Positions 16,858-25,567 are shown, counted from the stretch's first letter. The stretch is 64,000 nt of DNA from Streptomyces sp. 1-11 (GCF_007176755.1 NZ_BJTV01000012.1:185348-249347); one strand, 5' to 3'. Numbers and translations: made by a program. Notes: generated by a model from the sequence alone, not told the origin.

Positions 16858-18014
16858 CGGCGGGGGCCGCCGCGGGCGAGGAACTGCTGGGGCGGGTCTT
16901 CCTCGCCCGGGTCATGGAGCCGGGGGACGAGGCCGGCGGGCGGTGGCTGCGGGAGTTCGGGGTGGCGGAAGTGGTCCGCCGGCTGCGCGAGGACGGCCGG
17001 CGGCTGCCGGGGGTCAGCGGGAAACGCTGGGCCGGACTGGTGGCGCGGGCCGCGCGGGCCGAGCCGGAGCGCGACCTCGAGGTGGCGCGGAACGCCGGTG
17101 TGCGCTTCGTGTGCCCGGGAGACGCCGAGTGGCCGGGCGGACTCGACGACCTGGGGGACGCGCGGCCCACGGGTCTGTGGGTGCGCGGCTCGCCCAGCCT
17201 GCGGATGTGGGCGCTCGGTTCGGTCTCCGTGGTCGGGGCCCGCGCCTGCACCGAGTACGGGACGCATGTGGCCGCCACCCTCGCCGCCGAGCTGGCCGAA
17301 CGGGGATGGGTGGTCGTGTCCGGCGGGGCCTACGGCATCGACGGGGCCGCCCACCGGGGCGCGCTCGCCGCCGGCGGGGCCACCGTCGCGGTGCTGGCCT
17401 GCGGCGTGGACCGGCCCTATCCGCGCGGGCACACCGCGCTGATCGACCGGATCGCGGAGCAGGGACTGGTCGTGGGGGAGCTGCCGCCCGGCGACCACCC
17501 GACGCCCAGCCGGTTCGTCCTGCGGAACCGGGTGATCGCGGCGCTCACCCGGGGCACCGTCGTCGTGGAGGCGGCCTGCCGCAGCGGTTCGCTGGTCACC
17601 GCGCGGGCCGCCGAGCGGCTCGGCCGGTTCACCATGGGCGTCCCCGGGCCCGTGACCAGCTCCCTCTCCGCCGGTGTGCACGAACTGCTGCGCGGCGGGG
17701 CCACGCTGGTCACCGACGCGGCGGACGTCATCGAACTCGTGGGCGACATGGGCGAGCTGGCCCCGCCGCGGCGCGGCCCCGTCCTCCCGCGCGACCTGCT
17801 GGACCCGGCCGCGCGGGCCGTCCTCGCCGCGCTGCCCGGCAGCCGCCCGGCCGGCGCCGGGGAGATCGCCCGCGGCGCGCGGACCACCCCGGACGACGCG
17901 ATCGCGAGACTGTACGAACTCCGAGCACTTGGTTACGTCGAACGACATGGCGACGGCTGGAAGTTGACACGCCAGGCGCTGATCTCGGCCCGGGGCGGCC
18001 CCGCCCCGTGTTGA
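16854..18014 (+). CDS. dprA: DNA-processing protein DprA
   Basis: A 386-residue single-stranded DNA-binding RecA loader. The Rossmann-like DprA fold shows SVVGARACTEYG, VVSGGAYGIDGAAHRGAL and the RNRVIAALTRGTVVVEA helix, with a C-terminal winged helix (about 320-380). The start is GTG at 16854 overlapping the comM stop (GTGA), which fits the operon. A longer in-frame ORF back to 15255 is out-of-frame comM and is rejected. Confidence 0.95.
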   Translation: MTAGAAAGEELLGRVFLARVMEPGDEAGGRWLREFGVAEVVRRLREDGRRLPGVSGKRWAGLVARAARAEPERDLEVARNAGVRFVCPGDAEWPGGLDDLGDARPTGLWVRGSPSLRMWALGSVSVVGARACTEYGTHVAATLAAELAERGWVVVSGGAYGIDGAAHRGALAAGGATVAVLACGVDRPYPRGHTALIDRIAEQGLVVGELPPGDHPTPSRFVLRNRVIAALTRGTVVVEAACRSGSLVTARAAERLGRFTMGVPGPVTSSLSAGVHELLRGGATLVTDAADVIELVGDMGELAPPRRGPVLPRDLLDPAARAVLAALPGSRPAGAGEIARGARTTPDDAIARLYELRALGYVERHGDGWKLTRQALISARGGPAPC

Positions 18015-18363
18015 CCGAGCGTGTTCGGCCGTCCGGGGGAACGCCCTATGCCCTTGGGATTTACCGGAGTTGACACATTCGGGTGGTCACACAGAGCGAG
18101 CCGCCGCCTGCGGCGGCGCGGTCACCGGAGGGGCTCCGCGCGGGGGTGGTGCCTCGCTGTTCGCACACCGCGACACCGCAGTCACGCTACGCTCACGAAG
18201 TCCGGGCGCAGACCGCGCCGACCCGACCCCAGACCCACGGCTCACCCGGGTGTCCCGCACACCCCGCGGTGACCCACCGCACACCACTTCCGCTCACCGC
18301 CCCACCTCCCAGCGCTCCTCGGCAGATCACGGCACTTCACGGCAGAACGGCACAAGGCGACGA
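18015..18363 (+). other. 349-bp region before whiG
   Basis: It holds a hairpin at 18100-18117, a TTGACA at 18070-18075 that resembles a -35 box but lacks an obvious -10 at the right distance, and a possible -10 TACGCT at 18188-18193. It is presumably the whiG regulatory region. The in-frame extension of whiG through this stretch is not protein-like. Confidence 0.5.
18100..18117 (+). terminator. Hairpin after dprA
   Basis: A 7-bp stem (GCCGCCG with its complement) and a tetraloop, 85 nt after the dprA stop. Confidence 0.4.
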
Positions 18364-19206
18364 ATGCCCCAGCACACCTCCGGCTCGGACCGGGCGGCGG
18401 TCCCACCAGCCGCACGTGACGGTGGCAGCGTGCGGCCGCCCGCTCCCTCGACGCTCGACGAACTGTGGCGGTCGTACAAGGCGACGGGGGACGAGCGGCT
18501 GCGGGAGCAGCTGATCCTGCACTACTCGCCGCTGGTCAAGTACGTGGCGGGCCGGGTCAGCGTCGGTCTGCCGCCCAACGTGGAGCAGGCCGACTTCGTC
18601 TCCTCGGGGGTGTTCGGGCTGATCGACGCGATCGAGAAGTTCGACATCGACCGGGAGATCAAGTTCGAGACGTACGCGATCACCCGGATCCGGGGCGCCA
18701 TGATCGACGAGCTGCGCGCCCTGGACTGGATCCCGCGGTCCGTCCGGCAGAAGGCGCGCAACGTCGAACGGGCCTACGCCACCCTGGAGGCGCGGCTGCG
18801 GCGGACCCCCACGGAGGGCGAGGTCGCCGCCGAGCTGGACATGGAGGTGGACGAGCTGCACGCCGTGTTCAGCCAGTTGTCGCTGGCCAACGTGGTGGCG
18901 CTGGAGGAGCTGCTGCACGTCGGCGGCGACGGCGGCGAGCGGCTCAGCCTCATGGACACGCTCGAGGACACCGCCGCCGACAACCCGGTGGAGGTCGCCG
19001 AGGACCGGGAGCTGCGGCGGTTCCTCGCCCGTGCCATCAACACGCTGCCGGAGCGGGAGAAGACCGTCGTCACGCTCTACTACTACGAGGGGCTCACCCT
19101 CGCCGAGATCGGCAACGTGCTCGGGGTCACCGAGAGCAGGGTCAGCCAGATCCACACCAAGTCGGTGCTGCAGCTCAGGGCGAAGCTGGCGAGCTTCGGA
19201 CGCTGA
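18364..19206 (+). CDS. whiG: RNA polymerase sigma factor WhiG
   Basis: Sigma factor of the FliA/sigma-28 class that commits aerial hyphae to sporulation in Streptomyces. The 280 residues are the length known for S. coelicolor WhiG. Sigma region 2 is seen as LIDAIEKFDIDREIKFETYAITRIRGAMIDELRALDWIPRSVR, region 3 around RRTPTEGEVAAELDM, and region 4 as LPEREKTVVTLYYYEGLTLAEIG with the HTH ending ESRVSQIHTKSVLQLR. The start MPQHTSGSDRAAVPPAA matches the family; the ATG is at 18364 with weak AAGGCGA before it. Activity is known to be held by RsiG with c-di-GMP. Confidence 0.96.
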   Translation: MPQHTSGSDRAAVPPAARDGGSVRPPAPSTLDELWRSYKATGDERLREQLILHYSPLVKYVAGRVSVGLPPNVEQADFVSSGVFGLIDAIEKFDIDREIKFETYAITRIRGAMIDELRALDWIPRSVRQKARNVERAYATLEARLRRTPTEGEVAAELDMEVDELHAVFSQLSLANVVALEELLHVGGDGGERLSLMDTLEDTAADNPVEVAEDRELRRFLARAINTLPEREKTVVTLYYYEGLTLAEIGNVLGVTESRVSQIHTKSVLQLRAKLASFGR

Positions 19207-19234
19207 GTCGCTCCCGTTCGCGGGGGCGCGTCCG

Positions 19235-19240
19235 TAAAGT
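19235..19240 (+). promoter_or_regulatory. Candidate -10 box of the tetR gene
   Basis: TAAAGT lies 7 nt before the GTG at 19248, suggesting a leaderless transcript and supporting that start over the GTG at 19239. Confidence 0.4.
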
Positions 19241-19247
19241 GGTCGAC

Positions 19248-19829
19248 GTGCCAAGGATTCGAGCGGCCTCCGTGGCCGAGCACCGGTCGATGCAGCGAGC
19301 CGCCCTGCTGGACGCGGCTCGGTCCCTGTTGTCCGACGGCGGGACCGAAGCGCTGACCTTCCCCGCGCTGGCCGAGCGGACCGGCCTGGCGCGGTCGTCC
19401 GTGTACGAGTACTTCCGTTCGCGCGCCGCCGTGGTCGAGGAGCTGTGCGAGGTCGACTTCCCGCTCTGGGCGGCCGAGGTCGCGGCGGCGATGGAGCGGG
19501 CGCCGACGGCCGAGGGCAAGGTCGAGGCGTATGTGCGGCAGCAGCTCGCGCTGGTCGGGGACCGGCGGCACCGGGCCGTCGTGGCGATCTCGGCGAGCGA
19601 GCTGGACGCGGGGGCGCGGGAGAAGATCCGGGCGGCGCACGGCGGGCTGGTCGCGATGGTCGTCGAGGCGCTGGCGGAGATCGGGCACGAGCAGCCCCGG
19701 CTGGCGGCGATGCTGCTGCAGGGGGTCGTGGACGCGGCCGTGCGGCGGATCGAGCTGGGCGCGGCCGAGGAGCCGGACCGGATCACGGACGCGGCCGTCC
19801 GGATGGCGCTGCGGGGGGTGCGGGGCTGA
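19248..19829 (+). CDS. TetR family transcriptional regulator
   Basis: A 193-residue repressor-type protein. The N-terminal HTH (AALLDAARSLLSDGGTEALTFPALAERTGLARSSVYEYFRSRAAVVEEL) is typical TetR; the C-terminal ligand domain (about 70-190) is Ala/Glu-rich and not diagnostic. The start is GTG at 19248, with GTG at 19239 as an alternative. It follows whiG by 41 nt on the same strand, and its 3' end overlaps the M23 peptidase gene of the opposite strand by 47 bp. The target genes are not evident. Confidence 0.85.
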   Translation: MPRIRAASVAEHRSMQRAALLDAARSLLSDGGTEALTFPALAERTGLARSSVYEYFRSRAAVVEELCEVDFPLWAAEVAAAMERAPTAEGKVEAYVRQQLALVGDRRHRAVVAISASELDAGAREKIRAAHGGLVAMVVEALAEIGHEQPRLAAMLLQGVVDAAVRRIELGAAEEPDRITDAAVRMALRGVRG

Positions 19830-20445
19830 GGGCGCTGCCGAGGACCCGGTCGGCCCGCCGAGCGGGCCGCTGTACGGGGAGGTCGAGCACCGGAAGCAGT
19901 CTGGACGGTCCGGTGCGCAGCAGCCACGGCGGCAGCAGGGCCAGCGGGTTCAGGTAGGTCTCGCCGGCCAGCAGGCCCCAGTGCAGGCAGGTGGCGGGGC
20001 AGTGCGGGGCCGCGGCCTCCAGCGCGCCGACCACGTCGCCCGCGCCCACCTCGTCCCCCTTCTCCACCGACGGGGTCACCGGCTCGTACGTCGTGCGCAG
20101 AGCCGTGCCCGCGAGCTCCACCGACACCACACCGCGCCCCGCCACCCGTCCGGCGAAGGACACCCGGCCGGCCGCCACCGCCCGCACCGGGGCACCGGCC
20201 GGAGCGCCCAGGTCCACGCCCCGGTGCCCGGGGCCGTACACCGTCGCGGGCGGCTCCCAGCCGCGTACGACCACCGGCCGGACCCCCACCGGCCAGGCGC
20301 GGGCGATGGCCGGAACAGGTGCCCGCGGGGGCGCTGAGGGCGCCGGGGCGGGGGAGTCCGCAGAGGCCGGGGGCGTAGGCACGAGTGCCGCGAGACCGAG
20401 CGCCAGGCCCGCCCACACACCCGAATGCCGCATCACTCGTCGCAT
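19783..20445 (-). CDS. Secreted M23 (LytM-type) peptidase family protein
   Basis: A 220-residue protein with a signal peptide (MRRVMRHSGVWAGLALGLAALVPTPPASA, cleavage near residue 29) and a Pro/Ala linker. The M23 fold follows: GPGHRGVDLGAPAGAPVRAVAAGRV gives the first zinc ligands (H74, D78). The usual HxH motif is CLHWG here, so the first His of the pair (a catalytic residue) is Cys while the metal His remains. It is likely a cell-wall hydrolase or an inactive wall-binding relative. ATG at 20445 is preferred over 20475 because the basic n-region starts there. It is divergent from rpsB and overlaps tetR tail to tail. Confidence 0.85.
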   Translation of the reverse strand: MRRVMRHSGVWAGLALGLAALVPTPPASADSPAPAPSAPPRAPVPAIARAWPVGVRPVVVRGWEPPATVYGPGHRGVDLGAPAGAPVRAVAAGRVSFAGRVAGRGVVSVELAGTALRTTYEPVTPSVEKGDEVGAGDVVGALEAAAPHCPATCLHWGLLAGETYLNPLALLPPWLLRTGPSRLLPVLDLPVQRPARRADRVLGSALSPAPPAAPSGRPRP

Positions 20446-20541
20446 GCCCGAACCCTCCCGCACCCGCCCGATCATGGCCGGGAACTGTGGACCACTCCCC
20501 GGTTGTGGACAGCGGCGTCACCCGGTACCCCGCGGGTCCCG

Positions 20542-20733
20542 TACACTTCTTCTGGCGATCCGGGTCACCGGGTCGACTTCGCACGCCCCGGTACGGGTCT
20601 CGTCGGACGGTGTCCGTCGGACGGTCCGTATCAGCGCCCCTCGGTCCCTCGTGGCACCGGCGCAACGCGGGCGTCAGGCGCGACGGCCGGCCGGCTGTCG
20701 CGGCACAACCGAGAAATTCAAGGAGAAACGGCC
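20542..20733 (+). promoter_or_regulatory. rpsB promoter and leader region
   Basis: TACACT (20542-20547) is a possible -10 box, giving a leader of about 180 nt. In it an 11-nt direct repeat CGTCGGACGGT occurs at 20601-20611 and 20615-20625 with a small hairpin between. Leader structures before rpsB are used for S2 autoregulation in other bacteria; this is only suggestive here. The RBS AAGGAG lies at about 20720-20725. Confidence 0.4.
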
Positions 20734-21651
20734 ATGGCCGTCGTCACGATGCGGGAGCTGCTGGAGAGCGGCGTCCACTTCGGTCACCAGACCCGTCGCT
20801 GGAACCCGAAGATGAAGCGCTTCATCTTCACCGAGCGCAACGGCATCTACATCATCGACCTGCTCCAGTCGCTGTCGTACATCGACCGCGCCTACGAGTT
20901 CGTCAAGGAGACCGTCGCCCACGGCGGCACGGTCATGTTCGTCGGCACGAAGAAGCAGGCGCAGGAGGCCATCGCCGAGCAGGCCACCCGCGTCGGCATG
21001 CCCTACGTCAACCAGCGCTGGCTGGGCGGCATGCTCACCAACTTCTCGACCGTCTACAAGCGTCTGCAGCGCCTCAAGGAGCTCGAGCAGATCGACTTCG
21101 AGGACGTGGCCGCCTCCGGCCTCACCAAGAAGGAGCTGCTGGTCCTCTCCCGCGAGAAGGCCAAGCTGGAGAAGACCCTCGGCGGTATCCGCGAGATGCA
21201 GAAGGTGCCCAGCGCCGTCTGGATCGTGGACACCAAGAAGGAGCACATCGCCGTCGGCGAGGCCCGGAAGCTGAACATCCCGGTCGTCGCGATCCTCGAC
21301 ACCAACTGCGACCCCGACGAGGTCGACTACAAGATCCCGGGCAACGACGACGCGATCCGCTCCGTCACCCTGCTCACCCGCGTGATCGCCGACGCCGTCG
21401 CCGAGGGCCTCATCTCCCGCTCTCGCGTCGCCACCGGTGACAAGGGCGAGAAGGCCGCGGGCGAGCCGCTCGCCGAGTGGGAGCGTGACCTGCTCGAGGG
21501 CGAGAAGAAGGCCGACGACGCCGCTCCGGCCGCCGAGGCCGAGAAGCCGGCCGAGGCCCCCGCCGCCGAGGCCGAGAAGCCGGCCGAGGCCCCGGCCGCC
21601 GAGGCCCCCGCCGCCGAGGCCGCCCCGGCCGCCGAGGGCGAGCAGGCCTGA
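20734..21651 (+). CDS. rpsB: 30S ribosomal protein S2
   Basis: A 305-residue S2 with the family core MAVVTMRELLESGVHFGHQTRRWNPKMKRFIF, YVNQRWLGGMLTNF and PVVAILDTNCDPDEVDY. After residue ~255 an Ala/Glu/Pro/Lys-rich tail contains an 11-residue repeat (AAEAEKPAEAP) that is not part of the ribosomal fold and is common in Streptomyces S2. The ATG at 20734 follows AAGGAG. It is first in the rpsB-tsf unit. Confidence 0.97.
   Translation: MAVVTMRELLESGVHFGHQTRRWNPKMKRFIFTERNGIYIIDLLQSLSYIDRAYEFVKETVAHGGTVMFVGTKKQAQEAIAEQATRVGMPYVNQRWLGGMLTNFSTVYKRLQRLKELEQIDFEDVAASGLTKKELLVLSREKAKLEKTLGGIREMQKVPSAVWIVDTKKEHIAVGEARKLNIPVVAILDTNCDPDEVDYKIPGNDDAIRSVTLLTRVIADAVAEGLISRSRVATGDKGEKAAGEPLAEWERDLLEGEKKADDAAPAAEAEKPAEAPAAEAEKPAEAPAAEAPAAEAAPAAEGEQA
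21529..21642 (+). repeat. 33-bp tandem repeat in the 3' end of rpsB
   Basis: Two near-identical 33-nt units (21529-21561 and 21562-21594) followed by degenerate partial units encode Ala-Glu-Lys-Pro repeats in the S2 tail. Copy number probably varies between strains. Confidence 0.75.
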
Positions 21652-21662
21652 CGTCAGCGTCG

Positions 21663-21722
21663 ACAGTGGGGGCGGTACCGGATCCCTTGCGCCCCGCGCG
21701 CGGGTGAATCCGCCCCCACTGT
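21663..21722 (+). terminator. Large hairpin between rpsB and tsf
   Basis: A 13-bp stem (ACAGTGGGGGCGG with its complement) encloses 34 nt with its own GC-rich pairing. It starts 12 nt after rpsB and may partially terminate or process the transcript, lowering tsf relative to rpsB. Confidence 0.55.
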
Positions 21723-21824
21723 TCACCCGTAGGTCGGCAAGCCGTCCGCGGCCCACGGCTACAAGTGGACGCGGACCCCGCTGATCTCCGTTCTCCGAAG
21801 ACTTCGAGAAAGACTCACAGACTC

Positions 21825-22661
21825 ATGGCGAACTACACCGCCGCCGACGTCAAGAAGCTCCGTGAGCTCACCGGCGCCGGCATGATGGACTGCAAGAAGG
21901 CGCTGGACGAGGCCGAGGGCAACGTCGACAAGGCCGTCGAGGCGCTGCGCATCAAGGGCCAGAAGGGCGTCGCCAAGCGCGAGGGCCGCTCCGCCGAGAA
22001 CGGCGCCGTGGTCTCCATCATCGCGGACGACAACTCCTCCGGCGTCCTCGTCGAGCTGAAGTGCGAGACGGACTTCGTCGCCAAGGGCGACAAGTTCCAG
22101 GCCGTGGCCAAGGCCATCGCCGAGCACGTCGCGAAGAGCTCCCCGGCCGACATCGAGGCCCTGCTCGCCTCCGAGATCGAGCCCGGCAAGACCGTCCAGG
22201 CGTTCGTGGACGAGGCCAACGCCAACCTCGGCGAGAAGATCGTCCTGGACCGCTTCGCGCAGTTCTCCGACGGCTTCGTCATCGCGTACATGCACCGCAC
22301 CATGCCCGACCTGCCCCCGCAGATCGGTGTCCTCGTGGAGCTGGACAAGCCGAACGCCGAGGTCGCCAAGGGCATCGCCCAGCACATCGCCGCTTTCGCG
22401 CCGAAGTACCTGGCCAAGGAGGACGTGCCGGCCGACGTCGTCGAGTCCGAGCGCCGCATCGCCGAGGAGACCACCCGCGCCGAGGGCAAGCCCGAGGCCG
22501 CGATCGCCAAGATCGTCGAGGGTCGCGTGAACGGCTTCTTCAAGGACGCCACGCTGCTCGGCCAGCCGTACGCGCTGGACAACAAGAAGTCGGTCCAGAA
22601 GGTGCTGGACGAGGCCGGTGTCACCCTGAAGCGCTTCACGCGCATCAAGGTCGGCATCTGA
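21825..22661 (+). CDS. tsf: Translation elongation factor Ts
   Basis: Nucleotide exchange factor for EF-Tu, 278 residues. The N-terminal UBA-like domain MANYTAADVKKLRELTGAGMMDCKKALDEAEGNVDKAVEALR is diagnostic, with the second signature ELKCETDFVAKGDKF and the core/dimerisation domains after it. The ATG at 21825 is the family start. It lies 173 nt after rpsB. Confidence 0.97.
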   Translation: MANYTAADVKKLRELTGAGMMDCKKALDEAEGNVDKAVEALRIKGQKGVAKREGRSAENGAVVSIIADDNSSGVLVELKCETDFVAKGDKFQAVAKAIAEHVAKSSPADIEALLASEIEPGKTVQAFVDEANANLGEKIVLDRFAQFSDGFVIAYMHRTMPDLPPQIGVLVELDKPNAEVAKGIAQHIAAFAPKYLAKEDVPADVVESERRIAEETTRAEGKPEAAIAKIVEGRVNGFFKDATLLGQPYALDNKKSVQKVLDEAGVTLKRFTRIKVGI

Positions 22662-22689
22662 GTCCGTACCGCGATCGACGCGCGACCGC

Positions 22690-22697
22690 TATAGGGT
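22690..22697 (+). promoter_or_regulatory. Candidate -10 box for pyrH
   Basis: TATAGGGT contains both TATAGG and TAGGGT, 157 nt upstream of pyrH in the 192-nt tsf-pyrH gap. No convincing -35 box was found. Confidence 0.3.
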
Positions 22698-22853
22698 CGA
22701 CAGCAGTCGTCCGCGCACACCGCCCCACCCGGGCGCGTGTCGGACGACAGCAGATCTGACGAGGAGGCCATTGCCGCGCATGGGAGCGAAAAGCGACCCC
22801 AACCGGCAGTGGCCTTCTTCGTATGTGCAACACGTGAAAGAGGCGGGATCTCC

Positions 22854-23612
22854 ATGACCACCAAGGCCCAGAAGAGCGACGACGGCAAAGTACGCGGCCG
22901 GTTTCTGCTGAAGCTGTCCGGAGAGGCGTTCTCCGGTGGCGGGGGCCTGGGCGTGGACCCGGACGTGGTGCACAAGATCGCCCGCGAGATCGCGGCCGTC
23001 GTCCGGGACGGCGCGGAGGTGGCGGTCGTCATCGGCGGCGGCAACTTCTTCCGCGGCGCCGAGCTCCAGCAGCGCGGCATGGACCGGGCCCGCTCCGACT
23101 ACATGGGCATGCTCGGCACCGTGATGAACTGCCTCGCCCTCCAGGACTTCCTGGAGAAGGAAGGCATCGACAGCCGGGTGCAGACCGCCATCACCATGGG
23201 CCAGGTCGCCGAGCCGTACATCCCGCTGCGCGCCGTGCGCCACCTGGAGAAGGGCCGCGTGGTCATCTTCGGCGCCGGTATGGGCATGCCGTACTTCTCC
23301 ACCGACACCACCGCCGCCCAGCGCGCCCTGGAGATCGACGCCGAGGCGCTTCTCATGGGCAAGAACGGCGTGGACGGGGTCTACGACTCCGACCCCAAGA
23401 CCAACCCCGACGCGGTCAAGTTCGACGCCCTCGGCTACGGCGAGGTCATCACCCGGGACCTCAAGGTCGCCGACGCCACCGCCATCACCCTGTGCCGCGA
23501 CAACAGCCTGCCGATCCTCGTGTTCGAGCTGCTCGCGGAGGGCAATATCGCCCGGGCCGTCAAGGGTGAGAAGATCGGCACGCTGGTGGGTGACCAGGGC
23601 AGCCGGGACTGA
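22854..23612 (+). CDS. pyrH: Uridylate kinase
   Basis: Bacterial UMP kinase (amino acid kinase fold), 252 residues, making UDP for pyrimidine synthesis. Conserved elements are FLLKLSGEAFSGG, VVIGGGNFFRG, GAGMGMPYFSTDTTAAQRALEI and LLMGKNGVDGVYDSDPK. The ATG at 22854 (MTTKAQKSDDGK) is chosen; the in-frame upstream extension overlaps the leader. Confidence 0.97.
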   Translation: MTTKAQKSDDGKVRGRFLLKLSGEAFSGGGGLGVDPDVVHKIAREIAAVVRDGAEVAVVIGGGNFFRGAELQQRGMDRARSDYMGMLGTVMNCLALQDFLEKEGIDSRVQTAITMGQVAEPYIPLRAVRHLEKGRVVIFGAGMGMPYFSTDTTAAQRALEIDAEALLMGKNGVDGVYDSDPKTNPDAVKFDALGYGEVITRDLKVADATAITLCRDNSLPILVFELLAEGNIARAVKGEKIGTLVGDQGSRD

Positions 23613-23796
23613 CCGGCGACCCCGGACGCCCGCGGTACGACACCTGTCCGGAGGACGGACGGGACGCACCCTGGCCGGGGGATGGACAATGTCCTGCCGG
23701 TCGGGAACCGTGCAGGAAGAAGACGCGACGCAGCCGGCCGCCGTACGACTTCAGCAACCGCAGCCGGGCCTCACTCAAGACACGCAGGAGCAAGTG

Positions 23797-24354
23797 GTGA
23801 TCGAAGAGACCCTCCTCGAGGCCGAGGAGAAGATGGAGAAGGCCGTCGTGGTCGCCAAGGAGGACTTCGCCGCGATCCGCACCGGCCGTGCGCACCCGGC
23901 GATGTTCAACAAGATCGTTGCCGAGTACTACGGTGCGCCGACGCCGATCAACCAGCTGGCTTCGTTCTCCGTGCCGGAGCCGCGCATGGCGGTCGTGACC
24001 CCGTTCGACAAGACCGCGCTGCGCAACATCGAGCAGGCGATCCGCGACTCCGACCTGGGCGTCAACCCGAGCAACGACGGCAACATCATCCGCGTGGTGT
24101 TCCCCGAGCTCACCGAGGAGCGCCGCCGCGACTACATCAAGGTCGCTAAGGGCAAGGCGGAGGACGCCCGGGTGTCGATCCGTTCGGTGCGCCGCAAGGC
24201 CAAGGACGCCATCGACAAGCTGATCAAGGACGGCGAGGTCGGCGAGGACGAGGGCCGCCGTGCGGAGAAGGAGCTTGACGACACCACGGCGAAGTACGTC
24301 GCCCAGGTGGACGAGCTCCTGAAGCACAAGGAAGCGGAGCTGCTCGAAGTCTGA
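23797..24354 (+). CDS. frr: Ribosome recycling factor
   Basis: Dissociates post-termination ribosomes together with EF-G; 185 residues, the usual RRF length. It starts IEETLLEAEEKMEKAVVVAKEDFAAIRTGRAHP, with the domain II signature YYGAPTPINQLASF. The start is GTG at 23797 (an in-frame GTG at 23794 is one codon earlier), preceded by CAGGAG. GACAAT at 23685-23690 might be a -10 box in the 184-nt pyrH-frr gap. The stop overlaps cdsA (TGATG). Confidence 0.96.
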   Translation: MIEETLLEAEEKMEKAVVVAKEDFAAIRTGRAHPAMFNKIVAEYYGAPTPINQLASFSVPEPRMAVVTPFDKTALRNIEQAIRDSDLGVNPSNDGNIIRVVFPELTEERRRDYIKVAKGKAEDARVSIRSVRRKAKDAIDKLIKDGEVGEDEGRRAEKELDDTTAKYVAQVDELLKHKEAELLEV

Positions 24355-25457
24355 TGAGCCACTCTTCCTGGGGGGCGCCGCCGACGGCGGGGCAGACCGG
24401 CTACTGGGGGCCCGCCGAGGGCGGGCCCGCCCACGGGCCTGCCCCGGCGGGTCCCGCGTACGATGCGCCTCAGGCGCAGCAGACTCGCCCCATGCCCATC
24501 GTGCCCGACGTACCCGCGCATGGCGGAGACCAGGACGACGACCGGGGGGCCGCTCGGCTGAGCGGCCCCTTGTTCCGCGACGAGACGCAGAATCCGGAGC
24601 CCATGCCCGACGCCCCGCAGCCGGCGCCCGCGCCGCAGAAGAAGAGCGCGGGCCGTGACCTGAGCGCCGCCATAGGCGTCGGGGTCGGGCTCGGTGCGGT
24701 GATCATCGCGTCGCTGTTCGTCGTCAAGGCCGTCTTCGTGGGTGTCATCGCGGTCGCGGTGGTCGTCGGGCTGTGGGAGCTGACCAGCAGGCTGCGGGAG
24801 CGCAAGGACATCGGGGCGCCGCTGGTGCCGCTCGCGGTGGGCGGTGCGGCGATGGTGGTCGCCGGGTACGTCCGCGGCGCCGAGGGCGCGTGGGTCGCGA
24901 TGGCGCTGACCGCCCTGGCGATCCTGGTCTGGCGCATGACGGAACCGCCGGAGGGCTACCTCAAGGACGTCACCGCCGGCGTCTTCGCGGCGTTCTACGT
25001 GCCGTTCCTCGCCACGTTCGTCGCGATGATGCTCACCGCCGGCGACGGCCCCTGGCGCGTGCTGACCTTCCTGCTCCTGACGGTCGTCAGCGACACCGGC
25101 GCCTACGCGGTCGGCTGGCGCTTCGGCAAGACCAAGCTCGCCCCGCGCATCAGCCCCGGCAAGACCCGCGAGGGCCTGCTCGGCGCGGTGCTGTTCGCCA
25201 TGGTCGCGGGCGCGCTGTGCATGCAGTTCCTGATCGACGACGGCGCCTGGTGGCAGGGCCTGCTGCTCGGCCTCGCCGTCGCCGCCAGCGCCACCCTCGG
25301 CGACCTCGGCGAGTCCATGATCAAGCGCGACCTGGGCATCAAGGACATGGGCACCCTGCTCCCCGGTCACGGCGGCATTATGGACCGGCTGGACTCGCTG
25401 CTGCCGACGGCGCCGGTGGTCTGGCTCCTGCTGGTGCTGTTCGTCGGCTCGGCCTGA
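24354..25457 (+). CDS. cdsA: Phosphatidate cytidylyltransferase
   Basis: Makes CDP-diacylglycerol for phospholipid synthesis; 367 residues. The first ~100 residues are a Pro/Gly/Gln-rich cytosolic extension typical of Streptomyces CdsA, followed by about seven to eight TM helices. The CDP-alcohol signature is GDLGESMIKRDLGIKDMG...LPGHGGIMDRLDSLL near the C-terminus, with the catalytic Asp residues. It overlaps the frr stop by one base. A strong bidirectional terminator follows. Confidence 0.96.
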   Translation: MSHSSWGAPPTAGQTGYWGPAEGGPAHGPAPAGPAYDAPQAQQTRPMPIVPDVPAHGGDQDDDRGAARLSGPLFRDETQNPEPMPDAPQPAPAPQKKSAGRDLSAAIGVGVGLGAVIIASLFVVKAVFVGVIAVAVVVGLWELTSRLRERKDIGAPLVPLAVGGAAMVVAGYVRGAEGAWVAMALTALAILVWRMTEPPEGYLKDVTAGVFAAFYVPFLATFVAMMLTAGDGPWRVLTFLLLTVVSDTGAYAVGWRFGKTKLAPRISPGKTREGLLGAVLFAMVAGALCMQFLIDDGAWWQGLLLGLAVAASATLGDLGESMIKRDLGIKDMGTLLPGHGGIMDRLDSLLPTAPVVWLLLVLFVGSA

Positions 25458-25515
25458 GCCGCCCTAGGCACCCGGAAGCGGCGCGGAGCACACGAGAGCC
25501 GCCCGGAGCACACGA

Positions 25516-25553
25516 ACGACGGGCCCCACCCCGACCAGGGTGGGGCCCGTCGT
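25516..25553. terminator. Bidirectional terminator between cdsA and the YceI gene
   Basis: A 16-bp perfect stem (ACGACGGGCCCCACCC with its complement) and a 6-nt loop lie between convergent genes. It ends the rpsB-cdsA run and the YceI gene. Confidence 0.85.
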
Positions 25554-25567
25554 CGTACGTGCCGGAC

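Noticed and set aside
15255..18014. 919-residue ORF apparently fusing comM and dprA
   Set aside because: Its first ~530 codons are the out-of-frame reading of comM (Arg/Gly/Pro-rich). Only the part from the GTG at 16854 reads as DprA.
18070..18363. In-frame upstream extension of whiG
   Set aside because: The 98 extra residues are Arg/Pro/Thr-rich and unlike sigma factors; the start at 18364 gives the known 280-residue length.
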